A stretch of 64,000 bases of DNA, taken from contig NZ_AP023361.1 in NCBI RefSeq assembly GCF_014191545.1, forward strand, positions 1,764,501-1,828,500, read 5' to 3'. The notes below the pieces were generated by a model. It worked only from the letters and a program-made list of their open reading frames with translations. It was not told the DNA's origin and ran no database searches. Positions 54,754 through 63,183 of this stretch are shown here, in pieces. This DNA comes from Terrihabitans soli (GTDB lineage: Bacteria > Pseudomonadota > Alphaproteobacteria > Rhizobiales > Methylopilaceae). Numbering within the stretch: position 1 is the stretch's first letter; every line of letters starts with the position of its first letter. The position numbers and the translations under genes are program-made.

Positions 54754-54815
54754 CGAAACGCCCGACACCCAAATCCGCGCGTGATGCGGTCGAGGCGAAG
54801 CTGCGGGTCAATCTG

Positions 54816-56003
54816 ATGCCGTCGCTGACGGCGATCGAGCCGATGGCGTGGAATGCCTGCGCCAATCCGGAGGAGTATCCGACCGGCGCGACGAAAGACG
54901 CGGCGCTGCCCCCCTACAATCCCTTCGTCTCTCACGAATTCCTTCTCGCGCTCGAAGAGTCCCATTCGGCGACGATGGAGACGGGCTGGGCGCCGGCCCA
55001 TCTTGCCGTCGAGAACGAAGACGGCCTCCTGCTCGGCGTCATGCCCGCTTATGTGAAATCGCATTCGCAGGGCGAATATGTTTTCGACCATGCCTTTGCC
55101 GATGCGCTCGAGCGCGCCGGGCTCGATTATTATCCGAAAGTGCAGGTCTCGGTGCCGTTCACGCCGGCGACGGGCCGCCGTTTCCTGATGCGGCCCGGCC
55201 CTGAGGCCGAACGCGCGCGGCTTGCCCTCGCCCAAGGCCTGCTCGGCCTTGTCGGCCAGCTCGAAGCGTCATCCGCCCATGTGACCTTCATGACGAAGGA
55301 GGAACAGGAGTTCCTGACCGCAAAGCTCGGCTTCCTGCCGCGTACGGACATCCAGTATCATTGGGAGAACGAGTGCGGCTGGAAGAGTTTTGACGACTTC
55401 CTCGGCTCCCTCACCTCGCGCAAGCGCAAGGCGCTGAAACGCGAGCGGCGCGAGGCCTTGGGCGACGGCATCGAGATGAAATGGATCACCGGGAAGGACA
55501 TCAAGGAGGCGCATTGGGACGCCTTCTGGCAGTTCTATCAGGACACCGGCTCGCGCAAATGGGGTACCCCATATCTGACCCGTGAATTCTTCTCGCGGGT
55601 CGGGGCCGCCATGGCCGACCGTATTCTCCTCATTTTCGCCATGCGCGGGGGGCACCCCGTGGCCGGCGCCCTGAACTTCATTGGGGGCGATACTTTGTTC
55701 GGACGCTACTGGGGGTGTATTGAAGAGCACCCCTTCCTGCATTTCGAAACCTGCTATTACCAGGCCGTCGACTTCGCGCTCGAACGCGGATTGAAACGGG
55801 TGGAAGCCGGGGCGCAGGGCGGACACAAACTGGCGCGCGGCTACCGCCCGGCGCTGACCTATTCGGCACACGCTTTCGCCCATCCCGGGCTGCAGCGCGC
55901 CGCCGAGGATTATTTGAAACGCGAGCGGCTGCAGATCCTGCACGCCCGCGAGGAACTCGATGCGGAAGCCCCCTTCCGCCAAGAAACGGAAGAACAGGAG
56001 TGA
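54816..56003 (+). CDS. GNAT-fold acyltransferase, COG3146/DUF482
   Basis: A 395-residue protein of the COG3146 (DUF482) group of GNAT-like acyltransferases, distantly related to peptidoglycan FemX proteins. Features: NPFVSHEFLLALEES near the start, RKRKALKRERREA, FWQFYQDTGSRKWGTPYLTREFF and GCIEEHPFLHFETCYYQAVDFA. ATG 54816 (MPSLTAIEPMAWNACA) agrees with the family start; no ATG lies nearer the GDPD stop, though non-ATG starts at about 54750 are possible. The substrate is unknown. It is followed at once by the HIT gene. Confidence 0.85.
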   Translation: MPSLTAIEPMAWNACANPEEYPTGATKDAALPPYNPFVSHEFLLALEESHSATMETGWAPAHLAVENEDGLLLGVMPAYVKSHSQGEYVFDHAFADALERAGLDYYPKVQVSVPFTPATGRRFLMRPGPEAERARLALAQGLLGLVGQLEASSAHVTFMTKEEQEFLTAKLGFLPRTDIQYHWENECGWKSFDDFLGSLTSRKRKALKRERREALGDGIEMKWITGKDIKEAHWDAFWQFYQDTGSRKWGTPYLTREFFSRVGAAMADRILLIFAMRGGHPVAGALNFIGGDTLFGRYWGCIEEHPFLHFETCYYQAVDFALERGLKRVEAGAQGGHKLARGYRPALTYSAHAFAHPGLQRAAEDYLKRERLQILHAREELDAEAPFRQETEEQE

Positions 56004-56005
56004 CG

Positions 56006-56434
56006 ATGGCCACCTCGTACGATCCGAACAATGTTTTCGCCAAAATCCTCGACGGTGAACTGCCCTCGCACAAAGTCTACGAAGACGACCGCACGCTCGC
56101 GTTCATGGATGTGATGCCGCGCTCGAACGGCCATGTGCTCGTCATTCCGAAAAAGCCGGCGCGCAATCTTCTCGACGCCGAGCCGGAAGAGCTCGGCTAT
56201 GTGGTCGGTGTCGTACAGACGGTCGCCAAGGCGGTGAAGAAGGCCATGAAGGCGGACGGCCTCACCATCCAGCAGTTCAACGAGGAAGCCGGCGGCCAGG
56301 TCGTGTTCCACCTGCACTTCCATATCGTCCCGCGCTATGAAGGCCAGCCGCTGCGCCCGCACACCGGCGAATTCGAAAAGCCGGAAGTGCTGACCGCCAA
56401 TGCCGAGAAGATCAAGGCGTCGCTCGGGAAGTAA
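56006..56434 (+). CDS. HIT family protein
   Basis: A 142-residue histidine triad protein from ATG 56006, chosen over an overlapping GTG at 56000 because AGGAG lies five bases before it. The motif HLHFHIVPR near residue 105 binds and cleaves nucleotide alpha-phosphates. VFAKILDGELPSHKVYEDD and MDVMPRSNGHVLVIPKK are typical of the Hint group. The gene follows the acyltransferase directly. Confidence 0.94.
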   Translation: MATSYDPNNVFAKILDGELPSHKVYEDDRTLAFMDVMPRSNGHVLVIPKKPARNLLDAEPEELGYVVGVVQTVAKAVKKAMKADGLTIQQFNEEAGGQVVFHLHFHIVPRYEGQPLRPHTGEFEKPEVLTANAEKIKASLGK

Positions 56435-56513
56435 GGTCCCGGGGTTCTTTTCGAACCCGCACCTCCCTATCTCCTGAGCACCCAAACGACCGCACAGGCT
56501 TCAGGAGCTTTTT

Positions 56514-57305
56514 ATGGATCTTCACCTCACCGGCAAAACAGCTCTCGTCACCGGCTCGACCGGCGGCATCGGCCTCGAAATTGCGCGCAAGCTTGCCGTC
56601 GAAGGCGCAAAGACCATTGTGTCCGGCCGCAGCAAGGACAAGGTCGAGGCTGCGGTCGCTGGCATCAAGGCCAGCGGCGGCAAGGACGTCACCGGCATTG
56701 TCGCCGATATCACGACGGCGGACGGCGCAGCAAAGACCATCGCCGCCGCAAAAGAGGTCGATATCCTCGTCAACAATCTCGGCATCTATGAGAGCAAGCC
56801 CTTCACCGAGATCAGCGATGCCGACTGGCTGAAATTCTTCGATGTGAACGTCCTGAGCGGCGTGCGTCTGGCGCGGGCCTACTTCCCGCAAATGCTGAAG
56901 AAGGATTGGGGCCGGATCATCTTCATCTCCAGCGAGTCCGGTCTGTCGATCCCAAAGGACATGATCCATTACGGCATGACCAAGACCGCGCAGCTGACGA
57001 TTGCGCGCGGCCTCGCCGAACTCACCAAGGGCACGAAGGTGACGGTCAATTCCGTGCTGCCAGGCCCGACGCGCTCCGAAGGCGTCGAGGCTTTTCTCCG
57101 GAGCCAGTCGAGCACGCCGGACGCGCCTCTGGCCGCACTTGAAAAACAGTTCTTCGAGACGGCGCGCACCTCATCTCTGCTGCAGCGGATGATCGAGCCG
57201 GACGAGATCGCAAGCCTCGTCGCTTACGTGGCCAGCCCCCTCTCCGCGGCAACGAACGGCGCCGCGCTTCGGGTTGAAGGCGGGCTGGTGTCGACGATTG
57301 CTTGA
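56514..57305 (+). CDS. Short-chain dehydrogenase/reductase (SDR)
   Basis: A 263-residue classical SDR. The cofactor motif TGSTGGIGLEIA is at residues 12-23, NNLGIYES near 86, the catalytic Ser in ISSESGLS near 140 and YGMTKTAQL with Tyr and Lys near 153. The length and the end (AALRVEGGLVSTI) are typical. The substrate is unknown. It is followed by a family-B repeat and a terminator before clpA. Confidence 0.92.
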   Translation: MDLHLTGKTALVTGSTGGIGLEIARKLAVEGAKTIVSGRSKDKVEAAVAGIKASGGKDVTGIVADITTADGAAKTIAAAKEVDILVNNLGIYESKPFTEISDADWLKFFDVNVLSGVRLARAYFPQMLKKDWGRIIFISSESGLSIPKDMIHYGMTKTAQLTIARGLAELTKGTKVTVNSVLPGPTRSEGVEAFLRSQSSTPDAPLAALEKQFFETARTSSLLQRMIEPDEIASLVAYVASPLSAATNGAALRVEGGLVSTIA

Positions 57306-57414
57306 CCTCATCCTGAGGAGGCGCAAAGCGCCGTCTCGAAGGATGAATCGCAAGCTCTGATTTGTTCGCCCATGGTTCGAGACGCGATGCTGTGCATCGC
57401 TCCTCACCATGAGG
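57306..57414. repeat. Palindromic repeat, family B, copy 2
   Basis: CCTCATCCTGAGGAGGCGC, AAAGCGCC, GTCTCGAAGGATGAA (57306-57346), spacer, then CATGGTTCGAGACGCGATG to CTCCTCACCATGAGG (57371-57414). It matches copy 1 at 53416 in the first half; the second half has diverged (ATGGT for the ATCCT-type arm) and carries an internal GCGATGC/GCATCGC pair of its own. Confidence 0.8.
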
Positions 57415-57427
57415 TCTGTGCCGCAAA

Positions 57428-57457
57428 CAAAAAAGCCGCCCTTCCGGGCGGCTTTTT
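57428..57457. terminator. Intrinsic terminator between SDR and clpA (bidirectional)
   Basis: GCCGCCC (57435-57441), loop TTCC, GGGCGGC (57446-57452), with A7 before and T5 after. It serves the SDR gene and, on the other strand, clpA. Confidence 0.93.
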
Positions 57458-57476
57458 CAATGCGTAGGGACGAAGA

Positions 57477-59900
57477 TTACTTCGGCGCGAGGGCCTTGGT
57501 TTTCGCCGGCGGCTTTTTCACCGGCTTGGCCTTCGCCTTCACGGTTTTCGCCTTCGGCTTTGCGGCTTTGGGCTTTTCGGCTTTCGGCTCGCGCACGACC
57601 TTCTCGGCCTTCGGCGTGATGCGGCCTTCGGGGAATTCGAAGCCCATCTTGGCGTCCTTGCCGGTGCCCTCGAGGATCACCTTCACCGCGCCGCCATCCT
57701 TCAGCTTGCCGAACAGAACTTCTTCCGCCAGCGGCTTCTTGATGACTTCCTGGATGAGGCGGGCCAGAGGCCGCGCGCCCATCAGCGGATCGTAACCCTT
57801 CTCGGCGAGCCAGGCGCGGGCCTCGTCGGAAAGTTCGATCGTGACGCCGCGATCGGCAAGCTGCGCCTCGAGCTGAAGCACGAACTTGTCGACGACCTGC
57901 TGCACGACTTCCGCAGGAAGACCCGCGAAGGACACGATGGCGTCGATGCGGTTGCGGAACTCCGGCGCAAACAGCCGGTTCAGCGCTTCCGTATCCTCGC
58001 CCTCGCGCTTGGCGCGGCCGAAGCCGATCGGTGCGCGCGCCATGTCGGAGGCGCCCGCATTCGTCGTCATGATCAGGATGACGTTGCGGAAATCGACCGT
58101 CTTGCCGTTATGGTCGGTCAGCTTGCCGTGATCCATGACCTGCAACAGGATGTTGAACAGGTCCGGATGCGCCTTCTCGATTTCGTCGAGCAGAAGCACG
58201 CAATGCGGATGCTGGTCGACGCCGTCGGTCAGAAGCCCGCCCTGATCGAAGCCGACATAGCCGGGAGGCGCGCCGATGAGCCGCGAGACGGTGTGGCGTT
58301 CCATATATTCCGACATGTCGAAGCGCAGCATCTCGACGCCGAGAATGGAGGCGAGCTGCTTTGCGACTTCGGTTTTGCCGACGCCGGTGGGACCCGAGAA
58401 CAGATACGAACCGATGGGCTTTTCCGCATCGCGCAGGCCCGCACGGGCGAGCTTGATCGCGGAGGACAGCGCATCGATCGCCTTTTCCTGTCCGTACACG
58501 ACGCGCTTCAGGTTTTCCGTCAGATTGCGCAGAACCTCGGCATCGTCCTTCGAGACGGTTTTGGGCGGAATGCGCGCGATGGACGCGACCGCCGCCTCGA
58601 TTTCCTTCAGACCGATGGTCTTCTTGCGCTTGTTCTCCGGCAGAAGCATCTGCGAAGCGCCCGTCTCGTCGATGACGTCGATGGCCTTGTCCGGCAGTTT
58701 GCGGTCATGGATGTATTTGGCCGCAAGCTCGACCGCGGCCTTGATGGCCTCGTTCGTGTAGCGCACCCGATGGAAGCTCTCGTAATAGGGCTTCAGACCT
58801 TTGAGGATCTCGATGGCGTCCGGAACGGTCGGCTCCGGCACGTCGATCTTCTGGAAGCGGCGCACCAGCGCGCGGTCCTTTTCGAAATACTGGCGGTATT
58901 CCTTGTACGTCGTCGAGCCGATGCATTTCAGATTGCCGGAAGCCAAAGCCGGCTTCAGCAGGTTCGACGCATCCATGGCGCCGCCCGAGGTCGCGCCCGC
59001 ACCGATGACGGTGTGGATCTCGTCGATGAAGAGAATGGCGCCGGGGGTATTTTCCAGCTCCTTCACCACCTGCTTCAGGCGTTCTTCGAAATCGCCGCGA
59101 TAGCGCGTGCCGGCCAAGAGCGCGCCCATATCGAGCGAGAAGACCGTCGCATCTTCCAGAACGTCCGGCACTTCGCCGCGCACGATACGGCGGGCCAGGC
59201 CCTCCGCGATCGCGGTCTTGCCGACGCCCGGATCGCCGACGAAGAGCGGATTGTTCTTCTGGCGGCGGCACAGGATCTGGATGGTGCGCTGGATTTCGGT
59301 GTCGCGGCCGATCAGAGGATCGATCTTGCCGTCGCGCGCCTTCTTGTTGAGGTTGACCGTATAGGCGTCGAGCGCATCGGCCTTCTTCTTCGAATTGCCG
59401 CTCTCTTCGCTCTGCGGTTCATCGTCGGTGCCGCGCGCCGGACGCGCATCGGAGGCGCCGGGGCGCTTGGCGATGCCGTGGCTGATATAGTTCACCGCGT
59501 CGTAGCGCGTCATGTCCTGCTCCTGCAGGAAATAGGCGGCGTGGCTTTCGCGCTCGGCGAAGATGGCGACGAGCACATTGGCGCCCGTCACTTCCTCGCG
59601 GCCGGACGACTGCACATGGATGACCGCGCGCTGGATGACGCGCTGGAAACCGGCGGTCGGTTTTGAATCTTCGGTGCCGTCGGTGATCAGATTGTCGAGC
59701 TCGGCGTCGACATATTCCGACAGGTTGCGTTTCAGCTGGTCGATATCGACATTGCAGGCGCGCATCACCGCGACCGCGTCCTGATCATCGATCAGGGACA
59801 GCAGAAGATGTTCGAGGGTGGCGTATTCGTGGCTGCGTTCATTGGCGAGCGCCAGCGCGCGATGGAGCGATTGTTCCAGGCTGTGCGAAAAGGTGGGCAA
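57477..59900 (-). CDS. clpA: ATP-dependent Clp protease ATP-binding subunit ClpA
   Basis: An 807-residue AAA+ unfoldase that feeds ClpP. The N-domain (residues 1-140) binds ClpS. D1 Walker A is [14 protein letters not shown]2 Walker A is [13 protein letters not shown]. The ClpP-binding loop is seen as [11 protein letters not shown] near residue 620. The last 50 residues are a Lys/Ala/Pro-rich tail ([17 protein letters not shown]) absent from E. coli ClpA. clpS lies eight bases upstream on the same strand, the usual pair. Confidence 0.96.
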   Translation of the reverse strand: MPTFSHSLEQSLHRALALANERSHEYATLEHLLLSLIDDQDAVAVMRACNVDIDQLKRNLSEYVDAELDNLITDGTEDSKPTAGFQRVIQRAVIHVQSSGREEVTGANVLVAIFAERESHAAYFLQEQDMTRYDAVNYISHGIAKRPGASDARPARGTDDEPQSEESGNSKKKADALDAYTVNLNKKARDGKIDPLIGRDTEIQRTIQILCRRQKNNPLFVGDPGVGKTAIAEGLARRIVRGEVPDVLEDATVFSLDMGALLAGTRYRGDFEERLKQVVKELENTPGAILFIDEIHTVIGAGATSGGAMDASNLLKPALASGNLKCIGSTTYKEYRQYFEKDRALVRRFQKIDVPEPTVPDAIEILKGLKPYYESFHRVRYTNEAIKAAVELAAKYIHDRKLPDKAIDVIDETGASQMLLPENKRKKTIGLKEIEAAVASIARIPPKTVSKDDAEVLRNLTENLKRVVYGQEKAIDALSSAIKLARAGLRDAEKPIGSYLFSGPTGVGKTEVAKQLASILGVEMLRFDMSEYMERHTVSRLIGAPPGYVGFDQGGLLTDGVDQHPHCVLLLDEIEKAHPDLFNILLQVMDHGKLTDHNGKTVDFRNVILIMTTNAGASDMARAPIGFGRAKREGEDTEALNRLFAPEFRNRIDAIVSFAGLPAEVVQQVVDKFVLQLEAQLADRGVTIELSDEARAWLAEKGYDPLMGARPLARLIQEVIKKPLAEEVLFGKLKDGGAVKVILEGTGKDAKMGFEFPEGRITPKAEKVVREPKAEKPKAAKPKAKTVKAKAKPVKKPPAKTKALAPK

Positions 59901-59908
59901 CTAGAACC

Positions 59909-60259
59909 TCATTTCTTTTCCATGACGCATTGCAAAGGGTGCTGATGTCTCCTTGCAAAATCCATGACTTGAGTGACCTTCGTCTCGGCCACCTCGTAGG
60001 TGAAAATGCCGCACTCCCCCACACCGTTGTGGTGGACGTGAAGCATCACGCGTGTCGCATCTTCCCGGTTTTTGTTGAAGAAACGCTCAAGCACATGGAT
60101 GACGAACTCCATGGGCGTGTAATCGTCGTTCAGCAGCAGGACGCGATAAAGGCTCGGCTTTTTGGTCTTGGCCTTGGGCCGGGTGACAACCGCCGTGCCG
60201 GAGCCGTCACCACCGCCATCGCGGGGCGCCGCCATCTTGGTCGGCCGTTTGTCACTCAT
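59909..60259 (-). CDS. clpS: ATP-dependent Clp protease adaptor ClpS
   Basis: A 116-residue adaptor that recognises N-degrons and delivers them to ClpA. The core [24 protein letters not shown] holds the Asp/Asn pocket for the N-terminal amine, with [24 protein letters not shown] after it. The start [14 protein letters not shown] at 60259 gives the usual short tail; a longer frame upstream has no homology. With Aat (27.2 kb) the window covers both writer and reader of leucine N-degrons. Confidence 0.95.
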   Translation of the reverse strand: MSDKRPTKMAAPRDGGGDGSGTAVVTRPKAKTKKPSLYRVLLLNDDYTPMEFVIHVLERFFNKNREDATRVMLHVHHNGVGECGIFTYEVAETKVTQVMDFARRHQHPLQCVMEKK

Positions 60260-60441
60260 ATCAGCCCTAATCGCACTCCCAGATTCGACCCTGAATCTAA
60301 TGGGGCTTGCCGCCATAGACCAGATGCCAAAAGCGGCAAGCTTTTGGCATGGCGCGTAAAACACCTGGAAAGCACAAAGATCGGGCTTCGACCCGTCCCC
60401 GTCCCGCACCGGGATTCTGAACGCGGTTTGACTTAGGTGGT

Positions 60442-60457
60442 TTAACCCGTCCGTAAC
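60442..60457 (+). promoter_or_regulatory. Possible CtrA box upstream of the carboxypeptidase
   Basis: TTAA, seven bases, GTAAC, a one-mismatch match to the CtrA consensus TTAA-N7-TTAAC. It is about 85 bases before the carboxypeptidase start, within the 281-base gap from clpS. A single near-match in such a gap is weak evidence. Confidence 0.25.
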
Positions 60458-60540
60458 CGCAAGAGCCGCATTCTCTACCTACTCGTGCCGTCCTGCAGGC
60501 GGCCGTGGTCAGTTTACGCGCCGGCCAGGAAGGCCGGCCG

Positions 60541-62577
60541 ATGGGGATTGCGACTGGTATGCGTTCCGTAACCTCTTTCCGCGCCTCGATTTTCCTGAAA
60601 CTGCTCGCCTGCGCTTGCGCCGGCATGCTTGTGGCGTCGGCGGTGCCCGCCGATGCCGCCGGCAAGAAGCCGCGCAAGGAAGCCTCGGCCAAGCGCACGG
60701 CCAAGAAAGCTCCCCAGAAGCCCAAGGCGCCCGGCTATTCGCCCCCCTATGCTGCCCTTGTGGTCGATGCCAAGACTGGAAAGGTTCTGTTTTCGGACAG
60801 CGCCGACGAGACGCGTCACCCCGCCTCACTGACCAAAGTGATGACGCTTTATCTGCTGTTCGACGAACTCGACCGTGGCGCCCTCACCCTCAAAACCCAG
60901 CTGACGGCCTCCGCCGAGGCGGCCCGCCAGGCGCCGTCCAAGCTCGGCCTCCGGGCGGGCGATACGATCATGGTCGAAGACGCGATCAAGGCGCTGGTCA
61001 CAAAGAGCGCCAATGACGTCGCCGTCACCATTGCCGAAAACATCGCAGGCTCCGAAGCCGCCTTCGCCCAGCGCATGACGCGCAAGGCGCGCGCACTCGG
61101 CATGACCTCGACCATGTATCGCAACGCGTCCGGCCTGCCGAACCCCGAACAGGTGACGAGCGCGCGCGATCTTGTGATCCTCGGCCGCGCCATCCAGGAC
61201 AATCACCCGAACTATTACGGCTACTTCGCCACCAAGAGCTTTGCCTGGCGCGGCCAGGTCTATTCGAACCACAACAAGCTGCTCGGCAGCGTGAAGGGCG
61301 TCGACGGCATCAAGACCGGCTATGTCCGCGCTTCGGGCTTCAACCTTCTCACCTCGGCGCAGCAGAATGGCCGCCAGGTCGTCGCCGTCGTGCTCGGCGG
61401 CAGAAGCTCCAGTTCGCGCGATGCGCATATGCGCGATCTGATCCAGACCAATATCGCCATCGCCTCCGCCGGTCCGCGCACCGCGCCTAGGATCGCCGAA
61501 GCGCCGATGCCGGCCGAACCCATGCCGGTGCTCGCCACCGCCCGCGCCAGCGCGCCCTCGGCCGCGCCCGCCTTTGCTCCGGCGACGATGGCCAGCGTGC
61601 CGATGCCCGCGCCGCGTCCGCTCACCGCCGCTGTACCGACATTGCCGCAGCCGGTGATGGCGGCGTTCGCCGCCTCCGCGCCGAAAGAGCCGGTTGAAGA
61701 TCCGGCGCCGCAGAGCGTCCGCCTCGCTCAGATCGATGGCCGCACCGCCGCGCCGCAGATTGCGGCCGATGCGCCGCGCAGCCCGACCATGACCCCCGAC
61801 GCCATTGCCCAGCGCATCGCAAACGCCAATGCCATGGTGACGACGACAACGCCGTCTGCCTCTGCTCTCGGCTGGAAAACCGGCGCGCAGCCCGTGGCCG
61901 CCAATGCCTATGCCGGCACGACACCGGGCACGACACCGCGTCCGCAAACGGCAGCGCCCGTCGCCGTGGCGTCCGCGGCCCCGGCAGCTTCCGCACCCGT
62001 GGCAGCACCCGCGCCGATCGCAGCATCGCCCGTTATCGCGTCAGCTCCGGTCATCGCTCCCGCGCCTGTCGCCGAACCCGAGCCCGTGCAGATGGCCGAA
62101 AACGAAATCCCGGTACGCTCGGTGAAGACCCTGGCGATCCGCCCGCCGGTCGAAGCGAGCCTTTATCCCGCGCCGCTCGCAGCGCCGGCTCCGGCTCAAC
62201 AGGCCGCGCCGGTTCAGACCTATGCGCCCGCCCATCCGGTCGTATCGCGTCCGGCGGCCATGGCTCCAGCGCCCGCGCCGCAAATCGCGGCCGCGCCGAT
62301 GCCTCAGCCTGCAATCTCCTCCGCTCCGCCGCGTCCGGGCTGGATGATCCAGATCGCCGCATCACCCGATCGTTTACAGGCGGAACAGCTTCTCGAGCGT
62401 GCCGTTGGTGCGGTGAAATCCGCCGACCGCAAAGCCGAACCCTATACCGAACCTGTCCAGAAGGACGGGGTCACTTTGTACCGTGCGCGATTTGCCGGTC
62501 TGAACGAGCAGTCCGCCGTTCAGGCCTGCAAAGCGGTCAAACGCGCAAGCATGTCGTGTTTCACTCTCAAGAACTGA
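60541..62577 (+). CDS. D-alanyl-D-alanine carboxypeptidase with SPOR domain
   Basis: A 678-residue class A-type low-molecular-weight PBP (S11 family), starting ATG 60541; ATG 60559 is also possible. A signal peptide precedes a Lys-rich stretch; the peptidase has SxxK in ASLTKVMT, SxN in KSANDVAVT and KTG in IKTGYVRASGF. A long Ala/Pro-rich linker follows (about 300 residues, roughly from 300 to 595), and a SPOR domain ends the protein (GWMIQIAASPDRLQAEQLL), which binds denuded septal glycan. It trims terminal D-Ala and probably acts at the division site. Confidence 0.92.
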   Translation: MGIATGMRSVTSFRASIFLKLLACACAGMLVASAVPADAAGKKPRKEASAKRTAKKAPQKPKAPGYSPPYAALVVDAKTGKVLFSDSADETRHPASLTKVMTLYLLFDELDRGALTLKTQLTASAEAARQAPSKLGLRAGDTIMVEDAIKALVTKSANDVAVTIAENIAGSEAAFAQRMTRKARALGMTSTMYRNASGLPNPEQVTSARDLVILGRAIQDNHPNYYGYFATKSFAWRGQVYSNHNKLLGSVKGVDGIKTGYVRASGFNLLTSAQQNGRQVVAVVLGGRSSSSRDAHMRDLIQTNIAIASAGPRTAPRIAEAPMPAEPMPVLATARASAPSAAPAFAPATMASVPMPAPRPLTAAVPTLPQPVMAAFAASAPKEPVEDPAPQSVRLAQIDGRTAAPQIAADAPRSPTMTPDAIAQRIANANAMVTTTTPSASALGWKTGAQPVAANAYAGTTPGTTPRPQTAAPVAVASAAPAASAPVAAPAPIAASPVIASAPVIAPAPVAEPEPVQMAENEIPVRSVKTLAIRPPVEASLYPAPLAAPAPAQQAAPVQTYAPAHPVVSRPAAMAPAPAPQIAAAPMPQPAISSAPPRPGWMIQIAASPDRLQAEQLLERAVGAVKSADRKAEPYTEPVQKDGVTLYRARFAGLNEQSAVQACKAVKRASMSCFTLKN

Positions 62578-62608
62578 GGGCTGCGTAATGTATTCGAGCG
62601 TAGAGACA

Positions 62609-63136
62609 TCATCGGGACTTTCTGATCAGAACGTCCTTAGCCTGATTAATCCGGCTGGCCAGCCAGTCGGAACCGCCTCTGTCGGGATGCAGCTTCTGCA
62701 TCAGCGCGCGATGCGCACGCCGGACTTCGTCCGCACCGGCCCCCGGATCAAGCCCCAGGACCTTGTACGCCTCCTCCTCGGTCATCGCGCTCTGGCGCGC
62801 CGGGTGATGGCTCCGAGGACCCGGATCGCCCTTCAGGTCTTCGCCCCGAGCGGACGGCCCGCGGTTCTCGTCTCCTTCGACTGAACCGCGGCGGAACCAG
62901 GTCATCAACAGACCGATCCCGACCACGAGCAGCGGCAGGCCAAACCCGCCGCGCCCGGCCACGAACAGCGCGACCCCGGCGATAACCCCGCCGAGGCCGA
63001 AAGACAGCCGCATCCGCTGCGCCATGCGCACCGGATCAGCCGCGACATAAACGCGGGTCAGATAAAGAAAAACCAGAAGGGCGATAACGCCGAGGGCAAG
63101 CGCAAACACGGCGCCCCTTATGGCACCGGACTGCAT
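62609..63136 (-). CDS. J-domain membrane protein (TIM14/DjlA-like)
   Basis: A 175-residue protein with two or three N-terminal hydrophobic helices (AVFALALGVIALLVFLYL and GGVIAGVALFVAG, then LPLLVVGIGLLMTW), a charged linker, and a C-terminal J-domain with EAYKVLGLDPGA and the HPD motif in MQKLHPDRGGSD near residue 150. The layout is like mitochondrial TIM14 (Pam18), which tethers Hsp70 to a membrane. It diverges from panC and converges with the carboxypeptidase gene. Confidence 0.88.
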   Translation of the reverse strand: MQSGAIRGAVFALALGVIALLVFLYLTRVYVAADPVRMAQRMRLSFGLGGVIAGVALFVAGRGGFGLPLLVVGIGLLMTWFRRGSVEGDENRGPSARGEDLKGDPGPRSHHPARQSAMTEEEAYKVLGLDPGAGADEVRRAHRALMQKLHPDRGGSDWLASRINQAKDVLIRKSR

Positions 63137-63183
63137 TCAAAGCGAGCCTTGGCCCGGACGACGCGCCTTGCTATCCAGCCACC

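Noticed and set aside
54750-54816. CTG at 54750 as the start of the DUF482 acyltransferase, coupled to the GDPD stop
   Set aside because: CTG starts are rare and the residues before 54816 have no family similarity; ATG 54816 fits the family.
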